Source: an uncultured Ruminococcus sp.
Lineage (GTDB): Bacteria; Bacillota; Clostridia; Oscillospirales; Ruminococcaceae
Direction: 5' to 3'
Length of the DNA: 5,429 nucleotides
NCBI GenBank assembly: GCA_905199285.1
Contig: CAJKFZ010000188.1
Location: 1 to 5,429, forward strand
Below, piece after piece: positions 5,427-5,429 of the stretch. A model generated the notes under the pieces. That model saw only the letters and a program-made list of their open reading frames with translations. It was not told where the DNA came from and made no database searches. Position numbers and translations under genes: made by a program. Positions within the stretch are counted from its first letter, which is position 1, and every line of letters begins with the position of its first letter.

Positions 5427-5429
5427 TAT

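Overview
The window suggests a spore-capable Gram-positive gut-type Clostridia, probably Oscillospiraceae and possibly Ruminococcus-like. This rests on three things: a cell-wall-anchored protein with very long threonine linkers, strong GGAGG ribosome sites, and a gerABC spore-germination operon. The genus is an inference. All genes lie on the + strand.

Positions 1-1130 hold the 3' part of a modular surface protein. It shows the tail of one CnaB/SpaA-type domain, a threonine linker (runs of 20, 6, 15 and 29 Thr broken by D or EE), a complete CnaB domain with a visible Lys/Glu/Asp isopeptide triad, a second linker with 37 uninterrupted Thr, and an APKTG sortase signal with a hydrophobic segment and charged tail. 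A strong intrinsic terminator (11-bp stem, GAAA loop, T-run) follows at once.

Positions 1173-1428 form a gene-poor regulatory region. A near-consensus vegetative promoter with extended -10 should start an RNA near 1219. The roughly 210-nt leader encodes a 14-residue peptide, MSSDPYGNLIFESP, behind a near-perfect Shine-Dalgarno site. Two stable hairpins then run up to the ribosome site of a 308-aa CorA-family divalent-cation channel, which carries GIN in place of the usual GMN signature. A short proline/acidic leader peptide ahead of a Mg2+ transporter recalls enterobacterial MgtL-type control. It is the most interesting unexplained element here.

Positions 2356-5429 carry a 15-bp hairpin closing the corA unit, a candidate forespore sigma-G-type promoter, and three overlapping genes. 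These encode a GerA-family receptor subunit, a GerB-family APC-type membrane subunit and a GerC-family lipoprotein. Together they would form an inner-spore-membrane germinant receptor that senses a nutrient and triggers germination. The GerC protein is only about half the usual length: the lipobox and N-terminal domain are present, but the C-terminal part of the family is absent before a clean stop at the window edge.
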